A stretch of 64,000 nt of DNA from Sphingomonas aerolata (lineage in GTDB: Bacteria; Pseudomonadota; Alphaproteobacteria; Sphingomonadales; Sphingomonadaceae). Location: NCBI RefSeq assembly GCF_003046295.1, contig NZ_PZZN01000002.1, forward strand, positions 682,001-746,000. The letters are read 5' to 3'. The position numbers were made by a program, and so were the translations under genes. Positions 8,508 to 16,306 of this stretch are shown here, piece after piece. Numbering within the stretch: position 1 is the stretch's first letter; every line of letters begins with the position of its first letter. The notes beneath the pieces were generated by a model. The model saw only the letters and a list, made by a program, of their open reading frames with translations. It searched no databases and was not told where the DNA came from.

Positions 8508-9299
8508 GTGGCGGCAGAACAGGGCGGCAAGATCGATCCGATGCACCAGTTCCTGATCGAGCCGGCGTTCGGCTCGCACTGGATCGTAGGTGGTTACGAC
8601 CTGTCCTTCACCAATTCCGCGATGTGGATGGTGGTGACTCTGGTCGCACTTTGGGCCTTCATGATCGGCGGGATGAAGCGCGAGCTCGTCCCCGGTCGCT
8701 GGCAGGCCGCGGTCGAGGGCTTTACGGGCTTCATCTCGGGCATGCTCGAGCAGAATGTCGGGCCCGGCGGCAAGCGCTTCATTCCCTACGTCTTCTCGCT
8801 GTTCATGTTCATCCTGTTCGCGAACATCATCGGTCTGTTGCCGTTCGGTATCGTGCCAGGCGTTCACCCGTTCACCGTGACCAGCCACATGACCGTCACC
8901 GGCGTGCTGGCGCTGATCAGCTTTGCGATCGTCCTGATCGTCGGCTTCGGCAAGCACGGCTTCCACTTCTTCTCGCTGTTCGTGCCGAGCGGCACGCCTG
9001 CGCTGATGATCCCGCTGATCTTCGTCGTCGAGCTGATGTCGTTCCTGGTGCGTCCGTTCTCGCTGGGTCTGCGACTGTTCGTGGCGATGACCGCGGGGCA
9101 TATCCTGCTCAAGGTGCTCGCGGCGTTCGTGATCAACGGCATCAACCTGGGCGGCGTCTATATCGGTCTGGTGACCGCGCCCAGCATGCTGCTGATGATC
9201 GGCATCACGCTGCTCGAGCTGCTGGTCGCCGCGATCCAGGCCTATGTGTTCGCGCTGCTGACGTCGGTCTATCTGAACGACGCGGTCAACCTTCACTAA
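8508..9299 (+). CDS. atpB: ATP synthase F0 subunit a
   Basis: A 263-residue polytopic inner-membrane protein forming the proton half-channels beside the c-ring. The sequence shows the family blocks FANIIGLLPF, then RPFSLGLRLFVAMTAGH, where the Arg in LGLRLF is the essential residue facing the c-ring carboxylate, and the final helix LLVAAIQAYVFALLTSVYL. GTG at 8508 is the start. Length is normal for alphaproteobacteria. It is the second gene of the F0 operon. Confidence 0.97.
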   Translation: MAAEQGGKIDPMHQFLIEPAFGSHWIVGGYDLSFTNSAMWMVVTLVALWAFMIGGMKRELVPGRWQAAVEGFTGFISGMLEQNVGPGGKRFIPYVFSLFMFILFANIIGLLPFGIVPGVHPFTVTSHMTVTGVLALISFAIVLIVGFGKHGFHFFSLFVPSGTPALMIPLIFVVELMSFLVRPFSLGLRLFVAMTAGHILLKVLAAFVINGINLGGVYIGLVTAPSMLLMIGITLLELLVAAIQAYVFALLTSVYLNDAVNLH

Positions 9300-9327
9300 G
9301 TTTTTTTCGAACCACTACTGATTTTCC

Positions 9328-9334
9328 AAGGGAG
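9328..9334 (+). promoter_or_regulatory. Strong ribosome binding site of atpE
   Basis: AAGGGAG lies seven bases before the atpE ATG, in an AT-rich stretch after a T run (9300-9307). This is stronger than most sites in the window and fits the need for many copies of subunit c per enzyme. Confidence 0.7.
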
Positions 9335-9341
9335 TTTTAAC

Positions 9342-9569
9342 ATGGACGTCAACGCAGCAAAGATGATCGGTGCCGGCCTCGCAGCGATCGGCATGGGCCT
9401 CGCCGCACTCGGCGTGGGTAACGTCTTCGCCCAGTTCCTCGCCGGCGCGCTGCGCAATCCGGGCGCTGCCGACAGCCAGCAGGGCCGTCTGTTCATCGGC
9501 TTCGCGGCTGCCGAGCTTCTCGGTCTGCTCGCATTCGTCACGATGATCATCCTGGTGTTCGTCGCCTAA
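9342..9569 (+). CDS. atpE: ATP synthase F0 subunit c
   Basis: A 75-residue hairpin of two membrane helices that makes up the proton-driven rotor ring. The Gly-rich first helix has GMGLAALGVG (17-26), the polar loop has R38-N-P40, and the second helix carries the proton-binding carboxylate Glu58 in GFAAAELLGLL. Glu at this site with no obvious sodium-ligand pattern argues for proton coupling. It lies between atpB and the b' gene in the operon. Confidence 0.97.
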   Translation: MDVNAAKMIGAGLAAIGMGLAALGVGNVFAQFLAGALRNPGAADSQQGRLFIGFAAAELLGLLAFVTMIILVFVA

Positions 9570-9624
9570 CATGCGCTGATCTGGCCGGGCGATATCCCGT
9601 CCGGCCGTATCACGAAGGACTGCC

Positions 9625-10119
9625 ATGCCCCAGATTGCCCAGATAGCCGCCACCTACGCTTCACAGATCTTCTGGCTGCTCCTCACCTTCGGGATCCTGT
9701 ATTTCGGGATCGGCAAGGGGATGGTGCCTAAGATCGTGTCGACCGTGGACGCGCGTGAAGGCCGAATCGCGGGCGATCTGGCAGCGGCAGTCGCTGCACG
9801 GGCGCAGGCCGATACGGTTCAGGCGACCTGGCAGGCCGAAATGGATGCGGCGCGCGTCGCGGCACAGGCCGAGACCGCGGCCGCAGCCAAGCGGGCGGCA
9901 ATGGCCTTCGAGCAGCAGGTCCATGCGGCCGACGCCGAAATCGCCGAGCGTCTGGGTCATCACGATCTCGCCGTGGCGAATGCGAAGGCGCAGGCCCTCG
10001 CCAATCTTCAGAATGTCGCAGCCGAAGCGGCACAGCAACTGGCCGACAAGGTTGCCGGACTTCAGGTGAGCCTGGACTCGGCGAGCGATGCGGTACGCAG
10101 GACGATGGCTCATGGCTAA
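9625..10119 (+). CDS. atpF': ATP synthase F0 subunit b'
   Basis: A 164-residue protein with an N-terminal membrane helix (about residues 14-32, IFWLLLTFGILYFGI) followed by a long Ala/Glu/Gln-rich coiled coil. It forms half of the peripheral stalk that holds F1 against rotation. Photosynthetic bacteria and many alphaproteobacteria use a b/b' heterodimer in place of a b2 homodimer, and the next gene supplies b. Its 3' end overlaps the start of the b gene by eight bases. Confidence 0.92.
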   Translation: MPQIAQIAATYASQIFWLLLTFGILYFGIGKGMVPKIVSTVDAREGRIAGDLAAAVAARAQADTVQATWQAEMDAARVAAQAETAAAAKRAAMAFEQQVHAADAEIAERLGHHDLAVANAKAQALANLQNVAAEAAQQLADKVAGLQVSLDSASDAVRRTMAHG

Positions 10120-10744
10120 TACCCCCGCCGCCAACCCGGACGCACCGGCCAAGGTGATCTCGGCCGAGGGCATGGCGCCCGAAGGCTCGATCGACAATCA
10201 GGGGTTGCAGGGTCACACCGTCGCACCCGGGACCGTCGAGCATGTCGTCGACCCGACCGCGCTCGGCGTCAACTCGACCGGCTGGGTCGCGATCGCAATG
10301 ATCATCGTGCTGGCGCTGATGGTGTGGAAGAAGGTCCCCGGCATGATCGGGCGGTCGCTCGACGCCAAGATCGCCGGGATCCGCACGCAGCTCGACGAGG
10401 CCAAGGCGCTGCGCGCCGAGGCCGAGGCGATCCGCGCGGAGTATGAGGCCAAGGCCAAGACCGCGCATCTCGAAGCCGAAGCGATGAAGGCGCATGCGCA
10501 CACCGAAGCTGCGGCGATCATCGCCAAGGCCAAGGCGGGTGCCGAGGACCTGATGACGCGTCGCGCCAAGATGGCCGAGGACAAGATCGCCGCCGCCGAG
10601 CGCGCCGCCATTGCCGAGGTCCGTGCGCGGGCCGCCGACGCCGCTGCCAAGGCAGCCGGTATCCTGATCGCCGAGCATCACGATGCCGCCGCCGACCGCG
10701 CGATGGTCGATCGGTCGATCTCGGGGCTTGGCCGCCTGAACTAA
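10112..10744 (+). CDS. atpF: ATP synthase F0 subunit b
   Basis: A 210-residue peripheral-stalk subunit. The ATG at 10112 (MANTPAAN), overlapping the b' gene, is preferred to an in-frame ATG at 10088, which lies deeper inside the b' gene. The protein has an unusual polar stretch of about 50 residues before the membrane helix (about residues 54-70, GWVAIAMIIVLALMVW). An Ala/Glu/Lys coiled coil runs to the end. The F1 genes (delta, alpha, gamma, beta, epsilon) are not in the window, so F0 and F1 are in separate operons, as usual for alphaproteobacteria. Confidence 0.92.
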   Translation: MANTPAANPDAPAKVISAEGMAPEGSIDNQGLQGHTVAPGTVEHVVDPTALGVNSTGWVAIAMIIVLALMVWKKVPGMIGRSLDAKIAGIRTQLDEAKALRAEAEAIRAEYEAKAKTAHLEAEAMKAHAHTEAAAIIAKAKAGAEDLMTRRAKMAEDKIAAAERAAIAEVRARAADAAAKAAGILIAEHHDAAADRAMVDRSISGLGRLN

Positions 10745-10750
10745 TCGTCT

Positions 10751-10827
10751 GTTCCCCCGCGAAAGCGGGGGGCAGGTTCTCACGACACCGCGCCCGCAAC
10801 CCTGGACCCCCGCTTCGACGGGGGAAC
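10751..10827. repeat. Palindromic repeat GTTCCCCCG...CGGGGGAAC
   Basis: Imperfect inverted repeat with outer arms GTTCCCCCG and CGGGGGAAC and an inner CCCGCGAAAGCGGGGG hairpin, starting six bases after the atpF stop. A close relative lies at 24212-24292. It may terminate the F0 operon, but it is mainly notable as a dispersed family. Confidence 0.7.
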
Positions 10828-10896
10828 GGTCGTTCGCTTGGCGCCTTTTTCGTTTTTCACAGGCGGCCGTCTCTTCCCGGGTTTCCGGCGGCTGCG

Positions 10897-10920
10897 TCTC
10901 CAATCTGAGCCCGTTGGAGA
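10897..10920 (+). promoter_or_regulatory. Hairpin sequestering the ribosome binding site of the SMR gene
   Basis: TCTCCAA (10897-10903) pairs perfectly with TTGGAGA (10914-10920) around a ten-base loop. The 3' arm contains GGAG, the likely ribosome binding site, eight bases before ATG at 10928. A second possible stem, CCGG-GTTT-CCGG, lies just upstream (10877-10888). This is the arrangement expected of a translational riboswitch or other cis-acting RNA, but no known consensus was matched. Confidence 0.45.
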
Positions 10921-10927
10921 TACCCTT

Positions 10928-11248
10928 ATGTCCTGGCTCATCCTCGGCGTCGCCGTGATCACCGAAATCACCTGGGCGCTCAGCCTCAAATGGGCAGCGA
11001 CCGTTGCCACGTGGCAGGCGTCTAGCGTTCCGATCGTGCTGAGCTTCGTCAACATGGGCCTGCTCGCGCTCGCTATGCGCGGCCTGCCTGCTGGCACTGC
11101 CTATGCGATCTGGACCGGCGCTGGGGCGATCGGCGTGATCATCGGTGGCGTGATCCTGTTCGGCGATAAGGTCAGCGGGGTCCAGGCCTGTTTCATGGCA
11201 CTGACCGTAGTCGGTATCGTCGGCACGAAGGTGTTCGCACAGGCCTGA
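10928..11248 (+). CDS. SMR-family transporter, Gdx/SugE-like
   Basis: A 106-residue protein with four membrane helices and the conserved helix-1 glutamate (ITEITWALSLKW), which binds substrate and protons in the small multidrug resistance family. Tryptophan and Lys next to it, GLPAGTAYAIWTGAGAIG in helix 3 and the GV.LFGDKVS loop fit the Gdx/SugE branch, many of which export guanidinium. Earlier in-frame starts read through the preceding leader and repeat, so MSWLILG is taken as the start. It works as a dual-topology dimer in the inner membrane. Substrate is inferred only. Confidence 0.85.
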   Translation: MSWLILGVAVITEITWALSLKWAATVATWQASSVPIVLSFVNMGLLALAMRGLPAGTAYAIWTGAGAIGVIIGGVILFGDKVSGVQACFMALTVVGIVGTKVFAQA

Positions 11249-11286
11249 GCTTCTGCCTTTGCCCGCAGGGCGTTCAGAAGGTTCGT

Positions 11287-11503
11287 TCACGCGAAGGCGC
11301 TATGGCGCGAAGAGAAGGATGGTTCACGCGGAGGCGCGGAGACGCGGAGGTGCTGCATGCCGGGCTGGCGTCTTGGCCAGTGCCGGGTGAGTTTAAGCCT
11401 TCGGCGATTTGAGAACGGGCGCCGCTCTCCCCCAATCTTCTCTCCGCGCCTCCGCGTCTCCGCGTGAACCATCCTTCTCTTCGCGCCGTCGCGCCTTCGC
11501 GTG
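11287..11503. repeat. Long inverted repeat upstream of uvrC
   Basis: The left arm (11287-11350) and right arm (11442-11503) are inverted copies of about 62 bases with only a few mismatches. Both contain AGAGAAGGATGGTTCACGCG or its complement and CGCGGAGACGCGGAG-type tracts. About 90 bases separate them. There is no coding frame or transposase inside. A transcript would form a very long stem, and the right arm ends about 55 bases before the uvrC start. Confidence 0.8.
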
Positions 11504-11557
11504 ACCATCAAGTCCTCGGCTGGCATAACCCCCTCCGACTCCCTAGATTCCCCGACG

Positions 11558-13483
11558 ATGTCCTCCCCCAATTCCCCCGACCGTTTCAACGAAGACAAAT
11601 CCACCTTCGCCGTCCGCGGCGGCGGCGAGGCGCCCGATCTTGCGGCGGGCGTCGCGGCGATACGCAACGTGCTCGACACGCTGCCGATCCGCCCCGGCGT
11701 CTACCGGATGCAGGATGCGCGCGGCGACGTGCTCTATGTCGGCAAAGCGCGCGCGCTCAGGAACCGTGTCGCCAACTATGTCCAGGTCGAACGCCTGACC
11801 AAGCGGCTGCAGCGGATGGTGTCGCAGACCCGGTCGATGACGATCGTCACGACCAACAACGAGGCCGAGGCGTTGCTGCTCGAATCGCAGCTCATTAAGC
11901 GGTACCGGCCTGCGTACAACGTGCTGCTTCGCGACGATAAAAGCTTCCCCTTCATCCTGCTGCGCGACGATCACGACTTCCCGCGCGTCCAGAAGCACCG
12001 CGGCGCCCGGCGCGCGAAGGGCAATTATTACGGTCCGTTTGCCAGCGCAGGGTCGGTCAACAACACGCTCAACGCGCTCCAGAAGCTGTTCCTGCTGCGC
12101 AGCTGCACCGACAGCTTCTTCAAGACGCGCGACCGGCCGTGCCTGCTGTACCAGATCAAGCGCTGCTCCGCGCCGTGCGTCGGACGGATCGACGAGGCGG
12201 CGTACAAGGAGCTGGTCGAGGACGCGAAGAGCTTCCTCGCGGGCAAGTCGACCGGCGTGCAGGCCAAGCTCGGCGCGCAGATGCAGGCTGCCGCCGAAAA
12301 CATGGACTTCGAACTCGCCGCGCTGCTGCGCGACCGGTTGAAGGCGCTGACGTTCATCCAAGGCACGCAGGCGATCAACGCGGAAGGCGTGGGCGACGCC
12401 GACATCTTCGCGATGGCGTGCAAGGACGGCCTCATCGGCATCCAGGCCTTCTTCATCCGCGGCGGCCAGAACTGGGGGCATCGCAGCTTCTTCCCGCAAC
12501 ACACCAACGACGTGCCCGAGGACGAGGTGCTGACCAGCTTCCTCGGCCAGTTCTACGAGGACGTGCCGCCCGCACGGCAGATCCTGCTCGACCGCGAGCT
12601 GCCCGAGGGCGCGCTGCTGGTCGAGGCGCTGGGCGAGCGCGCGGGTTACAAGGTTGCGGTGCAGGTGCCGCAGCGCGGCGATCGCCGCCGGCTGATGGAT
12701 CAGGCCAAGCGCAACGCGATCGAGGCGATCGAGCGACGTCAGGCCGAGTCGACGACGCAGGCCAAGCTGCTGCGCGAGGTCGCCGACCTGTTCGACCTGG
12801 CCGAGCCGCCGCAGCGCATCGAGATCTACGACAACAGCCATATCCAGGGCACTGCCGCGACCGGCGCGATGGTGGTCGCCGGCCCCGAGGGCTTCCGCAA
12901 GGGCCAGTATCGCAAGTTCAACATCAAGAACAAGGAGACCATCCCGGGCGACGATTTCGGGATGATGCGTGAGGTTTTCACCCGGCGGTTCGCGCGCGCG
13001 CAGGCCGAGGATCCCGACCGCGACTCGGGCGAATGGCCCGACCTAGTGCTGATCGACGGCGGCAAGGGGCAGCTCAATACGGTGAAGGCCGCGCTCGAGG
13101 AGCTAGGCGTCGAGGACGTGTGCCTCGTCGGGATCGCGAAGGGGCCGCAGCATGGTCGCGACGGGCGCGAGGTGTTCCACATGCTCGACGGCCGCGAATT
13201 CCAGCTGCCCGTCAACGCGCCGGTGCTGTTCTACCTCCAGCGCTTACGCGACGAGGTCCACCGGTTCGCGATCGGCGTCCACCGTGACAAGCGCAGCAAG
13301 GCGATCGGTGCGAGCCCGCTCGACGAGGTCCCCGGCATCGGCCCGGCGCGCAAGAAGGCGCTGCTGATGCATTTTGGCACCGGCCGCGCGGTCCGCAACG
13401 CCAGCCTGCAGGATCTGCAGCAGGCGCCGGGCGTGTCCGCAGCGGTCGCACAGCAGGTGTACGACTTTTACCATTCAAGATAA
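11558..13483 (+). CDS. uvrC: UvrABC system protein C, excinuclease
   Basis: Subunit that makes both incisions around DNA lesions bound by UvrB in nucleotide excision repair. Domains in order are the GIY-YIG nuclease (GVYRMQDARGDVLYVGKA), a Cys-containing stretch CLLYQIKRCSAPCVGR, the UVR motif that binds UvrB (about residues 215-250), the RNase H-like endonuclease (IEIYDNSHIQGT and LVLIDGGKGQ with the catalytic Asp residues), and a C-terminal HhH pair (VPGIGPARKKALL). ATG at 11558 (641 aa) is preferred over GTG at 11501, which lies inside the inverted repeat. Confidence 0.95.
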   Translation: MSSPNSPDRFNEDKSTFAVRGGGEAPDLAAGVAAIRNVLDTLPIRPGVYRMQDARGDVLYVGKARALRNRVANYVQVERLTKRLQRMVSQTRSMTIVTTNNEAEALLLESQLIKRYRPAYNVLLRDDKSFPFILLRDDHDFPRVQKHRGARRAKGNYYGPFASAGSVNNTLNALQKLFLLRSCTDSFFKTRDRPCLLYQIKRCSAPCVGRIDEAAYKELVEDAKSFLAGKSTGVQAKLGAQMQAAAENMDFELAALLRDRLKALTFIQGTQAINAEGVGDADIFAMACKDGLIGIQAFFIRGGQNWGHRSFFPQHTNDVPEDEVLTSFLGQFYEDVPPARQILLDRELPEGALLVEALGERAGYKVAVQVPQRGDRRRLMDQAKRNAIEAIERRQAESTTQAKLLREVADLFDLAEPPQRIEIYDNSHIQGTAATGAMVVAGPEGFRKGQYRKFNIKNKETIPGDDFGMMREVFTRRFARAQAEDPDRDSGEWPDLVLIDGGKGQLNTVKAALEELGVEDVCLVGIAKGPQHGRDGREVFHMLDGREFQLPVNAPVLFYLQRLRDEVHRFAIGVHRDKRSKAIGASPLDEVPGIGPARKKALLMHFGTGRAVRNASLQDLQQAPGVSAAVAQQVYDFYHSR

Positions 13484-13599
13484 TTCAGTTTAATAATGTT
13501 GATCAATCTTCGGCTGAGGCCGATAGATTGCGGAGGTCGGGTCACGCCTGTCTCGTAGGCGGAAACCTTATCTTCACCACGGGACACTAGGCCAGTGAC

Positions 13600-14553
13600 G
13601 TGACCACGGCAGTTTTCCTGACGATCGACACCGAATTTGCCTGGCGGCACCACCGCGAGGGGCTTTGTAGCGATGCGATCTACCACCGGTCGGTCGAGCC
13701 CGCGGGGGTCGGGATCAGCTATCAGCTCGACAAGCTTGCGCGGTACGGGCTGAAGGCCTGTTTCTTCGTCGACCCGATGCCCGCGCTGACCTTCGGGATC
13801 GAGCCGGTCCGGCGGATGGTCTCGACGATCCTCGACGCGGGGCAGGAGGTTCAGCTGCATCTCCATCCCGCCTGGACCGCCGCGATCGCGCGGGACCGAG
13901 GCGCGAATCACGCGAAGTTCGACCTGTCCGACTATCCGCTGGCCGAACAATACGCGCTGATCCTGCAAGCCACCGAACTGCTGATCGACGCGGGTGCGCC
14001 CGACCCGATCGCGTTTCGCGCGGGCAGCTATGCCGCGAACGACGATACGCTGGCCGCGCTCGCTGCGCTCGGTTTCGCCTATGACAGCAGCCATAACGGT
14101 GCGGCGGCGTGCGATGCGAGCAGGATCTCGCTGTCGCCGCGTCAGATCGCGCCGGTCGCCGCGCACGGCCTGATCGAGATCCCGGTGACCGTCATCGAGG
14201 ATCGGCCGGGTCAGTTGCGCACGCTGCAGCTCTGCGCCCTGTCCGCGAACGAAAGCCGCGATGCGCTCGAGCACGCCGCGGCCCGGGGGCATGTCGCCGC
14301 GACGATCGTCAGCCATGGTTTCGAGCTGGCGAATCGGCAGGGCACGCGCGCGAACGCGGTCCATGTCCGCCGGTTCGAGGCGCTGTGCGCGACGCTGGCG
14401 GAGCTGCGCACCGACTTGCCGACCCGGCATTTCCGCGATCGCCCGCCACTGGTCCTTGGCCGGTACGACCGGCCGCTGGCACGCGATCCGATCCGGCGGG
14501 GCCTGCGCCAGGCCGAGCAGCTCTGGTCGAACTGGGTCGAAGAACGCGCCTGA
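13600..14553 (+). CDS. Polysaccharide deacetylase family protein
   Basis: A 317-residue carbohydrate esterase family 4-like protein without a signal peptide. The metal/catalytic motifs are visible: TIDTE (Asp10, Glu12), HLHP (His87, His89) and FRAGSY (139-144). These remove N-acetyl groups from sugar polymers in characterised members. The start is GTG. The next gene overlaps it as ATGA and encodes a BioF2-like acetyltransferase, so the two probably act on the same glycan or cell-surface precursor. The preceding 116-base gap is AT-rich and may hold their promoter. The true substrate is unknown. Confidence 0.8.
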   Translation: MTTAVFLTIDTEFAWRHHREGLCSDAIYHRSVEPAGVGISYQLDKLARYGLKACFFVDPMPALTFGIEPVRRMVSTILDAGQEVQLHLHPAWTAAIARDRGANHAKFDLSDYPLAEQYALILQATELLIDAGAPDPIAFRAGSYAANDDTLAALAALGFAYDSSHNGAAACDASRISLSPRQIAPVAAHGLIEIPVTVIEDRPGQLRTLQLCALSANESRDALEHAAARGHVAATIVSHGFELANRQGTRANAVHVRRFEALCATLAELRTDLPTRHFRDRPPLVLGRYDRPLARDPIRRGLRQAEQLWSNWVEERA

Positions 14554-15455
14554 TGACCGCGGTCAGCGTACGCCTGAAGTTCCAGCTCGGCGCGCGCACG
14601 CTCGCGACGATCCCGCGCCGGCTGGTGCGCGTCGCGCTGTCGCTGGATGACGTGCTGGCGGGCGAAACGCCGATGCTGCCCGCGCTGCCGGCTCAGGCCG
14701 ACGGCTATGTGGTCACCTCGTTGCCCGCGGACCGGGTGGACTCGCTGAACACGCATGGCCTGCTGACCGCCGTCCGCCAGCGTTATGTCCGGTATCACGC
14801 CGACCTGCGGATCGGTGAGGCGGCATGGCTCGCGACGCTGTCGGGCAGCGCGCGGTCGGGGCTGAAGCGCAAGACGAAGCGGCTGGCGGTGCTGTCGGGC
14901 GGTACGCTCGATGTCCGCGCCTATCGGACCCCCGCCGAGATCGCGGTGTTTCACCCGCTGGCGCGGGCGGTCTCGGCGACGACCTATCAGGAGCGGCTGC
15001 TGGGATCGGGGCTGCCCGACGGCGATGCGGCGCTGCAGGGTTTCGAGGCGCTCGCCGCAGCGGACCGGGTGCGGGCCTGGCTGCTGTTCGTCGAGGGCAG
15101 GCCGATCGCCTATCTCTGCTGTACCGCGCAGGGTGGGACGCTGCGCTATGACCATGTCGGGCATGACCCCGCCGAGAACGCTCTGTCGCCGGGTGCGGTG
15201 TTACAGGTCGAGGCGATGCGGCAGCTGTTCGACGACCGCTTCGCCTGGTTCGATTTCACCGAGGGGGAGGGGCAGCACAAGCGGCAGTTCGCGACGACGG
15301 GGACGGCGTGCGTCGATCTGCTGCTGTTGCGGCCGACGCTGGCGAACCGCGCGACGGTGGCCGCGCTGGGGGCGTTCGATGGCGCGGCGGGCTGGGCGAA
15401 GCGGACGCTGTCGCATCCGCGGCTCGCACGCATGATGCGCGGGATCCGGCGCTGA
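14553..15455 (+). CDS. GNAT/FemAB-type acyltransferase (BioF2-like)
   Basis: A 300-residue protein whose C-terminal half fits the acetyltransferase domain found in CelD/BioF2 and FemAB-like proteins of polysaccharide clusters. RAWLLFVEGRPIAYLCCTAQGG, LRYDHVGHDPAENALSPGAVLQVEAM and FDFTEGEGQHKRQFAT are the typical core blocks. ATG overlaps the stop of the deacetylase gene (ATGA), so translation is probably coupled. It likely transfers an acyl or aminoacyl group to a surface glycan or its precursor. Substrate and localisation cannot be read from the sequence. Confidence 0.75.
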   Translation: MTAVSVRLKFQLGARTLATIPRRLVRVALSLDDVLAGETPMLPALPAQADGYVVTSLPADRVDSLNTHGLLTAVRQRYVRYHADLRIGEAAWLATLSGSARSGLKRKTKRLAVLSGGTLDVRAYRTPAEIAVFHPLARAVSATTYQERLLGSGLPDGDAALQGFEALAAADRVRAWLLFVEGRPIAYLCCTAQGGTLRYDHVGHDPAENALSPGAVLQVEAMRQLFDDRFAWFDFTEGEGQHKRQFATTGTACVDLLLLRPTLANRATVAALGAFDGAAGWAKRTLSHPRLARMMRGIRR

Positions 15456-15534
15456 GCGCGCCTGACAGGCGGATCTGGAACAAGCGAAGTTTTCGAGGCT
15501 CCCGTTCGTCACGACGCACGCGTAAGAACGGGCG

Positions 15535-16266
15535 ATGCATCTTCGCGCGTCCGCCATCGTCGTCGCCGTTCGCCAGCATGGCGAGCATGGCGCGATCGTG
15601 CGGGCATTGACGCGCGAGGACGGCGTGCAGCCGGGTTATGTGCGCGGCGGGCGGTCGCGCGCGATGCGGCCGGTGCTGCTCGCGGCGAACGTGATCCAGG
15701 GCGAATGGCGCGCGCGGACCGGTGACCAGCTCGCCGCGCTGACCGCCGAGCTGATCCACAGCCGCGCGACGCTGCACGGCGAGCCGCTCGCGGCGGGTGC
15801 GCTCGAATGGGCGACGGCGCTGGCCGCGGTCGCGCTGCCGGAGGCGCAGCCCTATCCGCATATCCACGACGCGCTGGACGGCGTTCTCGGCGCGATCGAG
15901 GCGGCGCCGTCGGCGCGCGGCTGGGCCGCGGCGCTGGTACGGTACGAACTGCTGCTGCTCGCGGAGCTCGGTTTCGGTCTCGATCTCGACCAGTGCGTAG
16001 CGAGCGGCGCGGTCGACGACCTCGCATTCGTCAGTCCGCGGAGCGGGGCGGCGGTGTCGCGCGGTGCGGCGCAGGGCTATGAAGCCAAGCTGTTGCCGCT
16101 GCCCGCTTTTCTTACTGCCGGGGGCGAGGCGGGGTGGCCGGACATCTTCGACGGACTGCGGCTGACCGAGCATTTCCTGACTCGCGATGTTCTGGTCGAA
16201 CGCCGTGCCGAACCGCTCGCAGCGCGGGCTCGCCTCGTCGATCGGCTCAAAAGGGCGGTTGCGTGA
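15535..16266 (+). CDS. recO: DNA repair protein RecO
   Basis: A 243-residue RecO with the N-terminal OB-fold ([38 protein letters not shown]) and an alpha-helical C-terminal half ([22 protein letters not shown]). RecO anneals SSB-coated single strands and, with RecR, loads RecA at gaps. The Cys residues that form a zinc site in some RecO proteins are mostly missing here, with only one Cys at DQCVAS. It is on the same strand as the preceding pair and as leuB, which starts 40 bases after it. Confidence 0.92.
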   Translation: MHLRASAIVVAVRQHGEHGAIVRALTREDGVQPGYVRGGRSRAMRPVLLAANVIQGEWRARTGDQLAALTAELIHSRATLHGEPLAAGALEWATALAAVALPEAQPYPHIHDALDGVLGAIEAAPSARGWAAALVRYELLLLAELGFGLDLDQCVASGAVDDLAFVSPRSGAAVSRGAAQGYEAKLLPLPAFLTAGGEAGWPDIFDGLRLTEHFLTRDVLVERRAEPLAARARLVDRLKRAVA

Positions 16267-16306
16267 GCGCGGCTTGCCCGGCAAGGGCGGCGGCGGAGGA
16301 ACGCAC

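Noticed and set aside
10870..10930. Known guanidine-II (mini-ykkC) or guanidine-I riboswitch upstream of the SMR gene
   Set aside because: The two hairpin loops lack ACGR, and the class I conserved core is not matched; reported only as an unnamed hairpin.
11287..11503. Insertion sequence in front of uvrC
   Set aside because: No transposase frame lies between the arms and no target duplication was evident; kept as an inverted repeat only.
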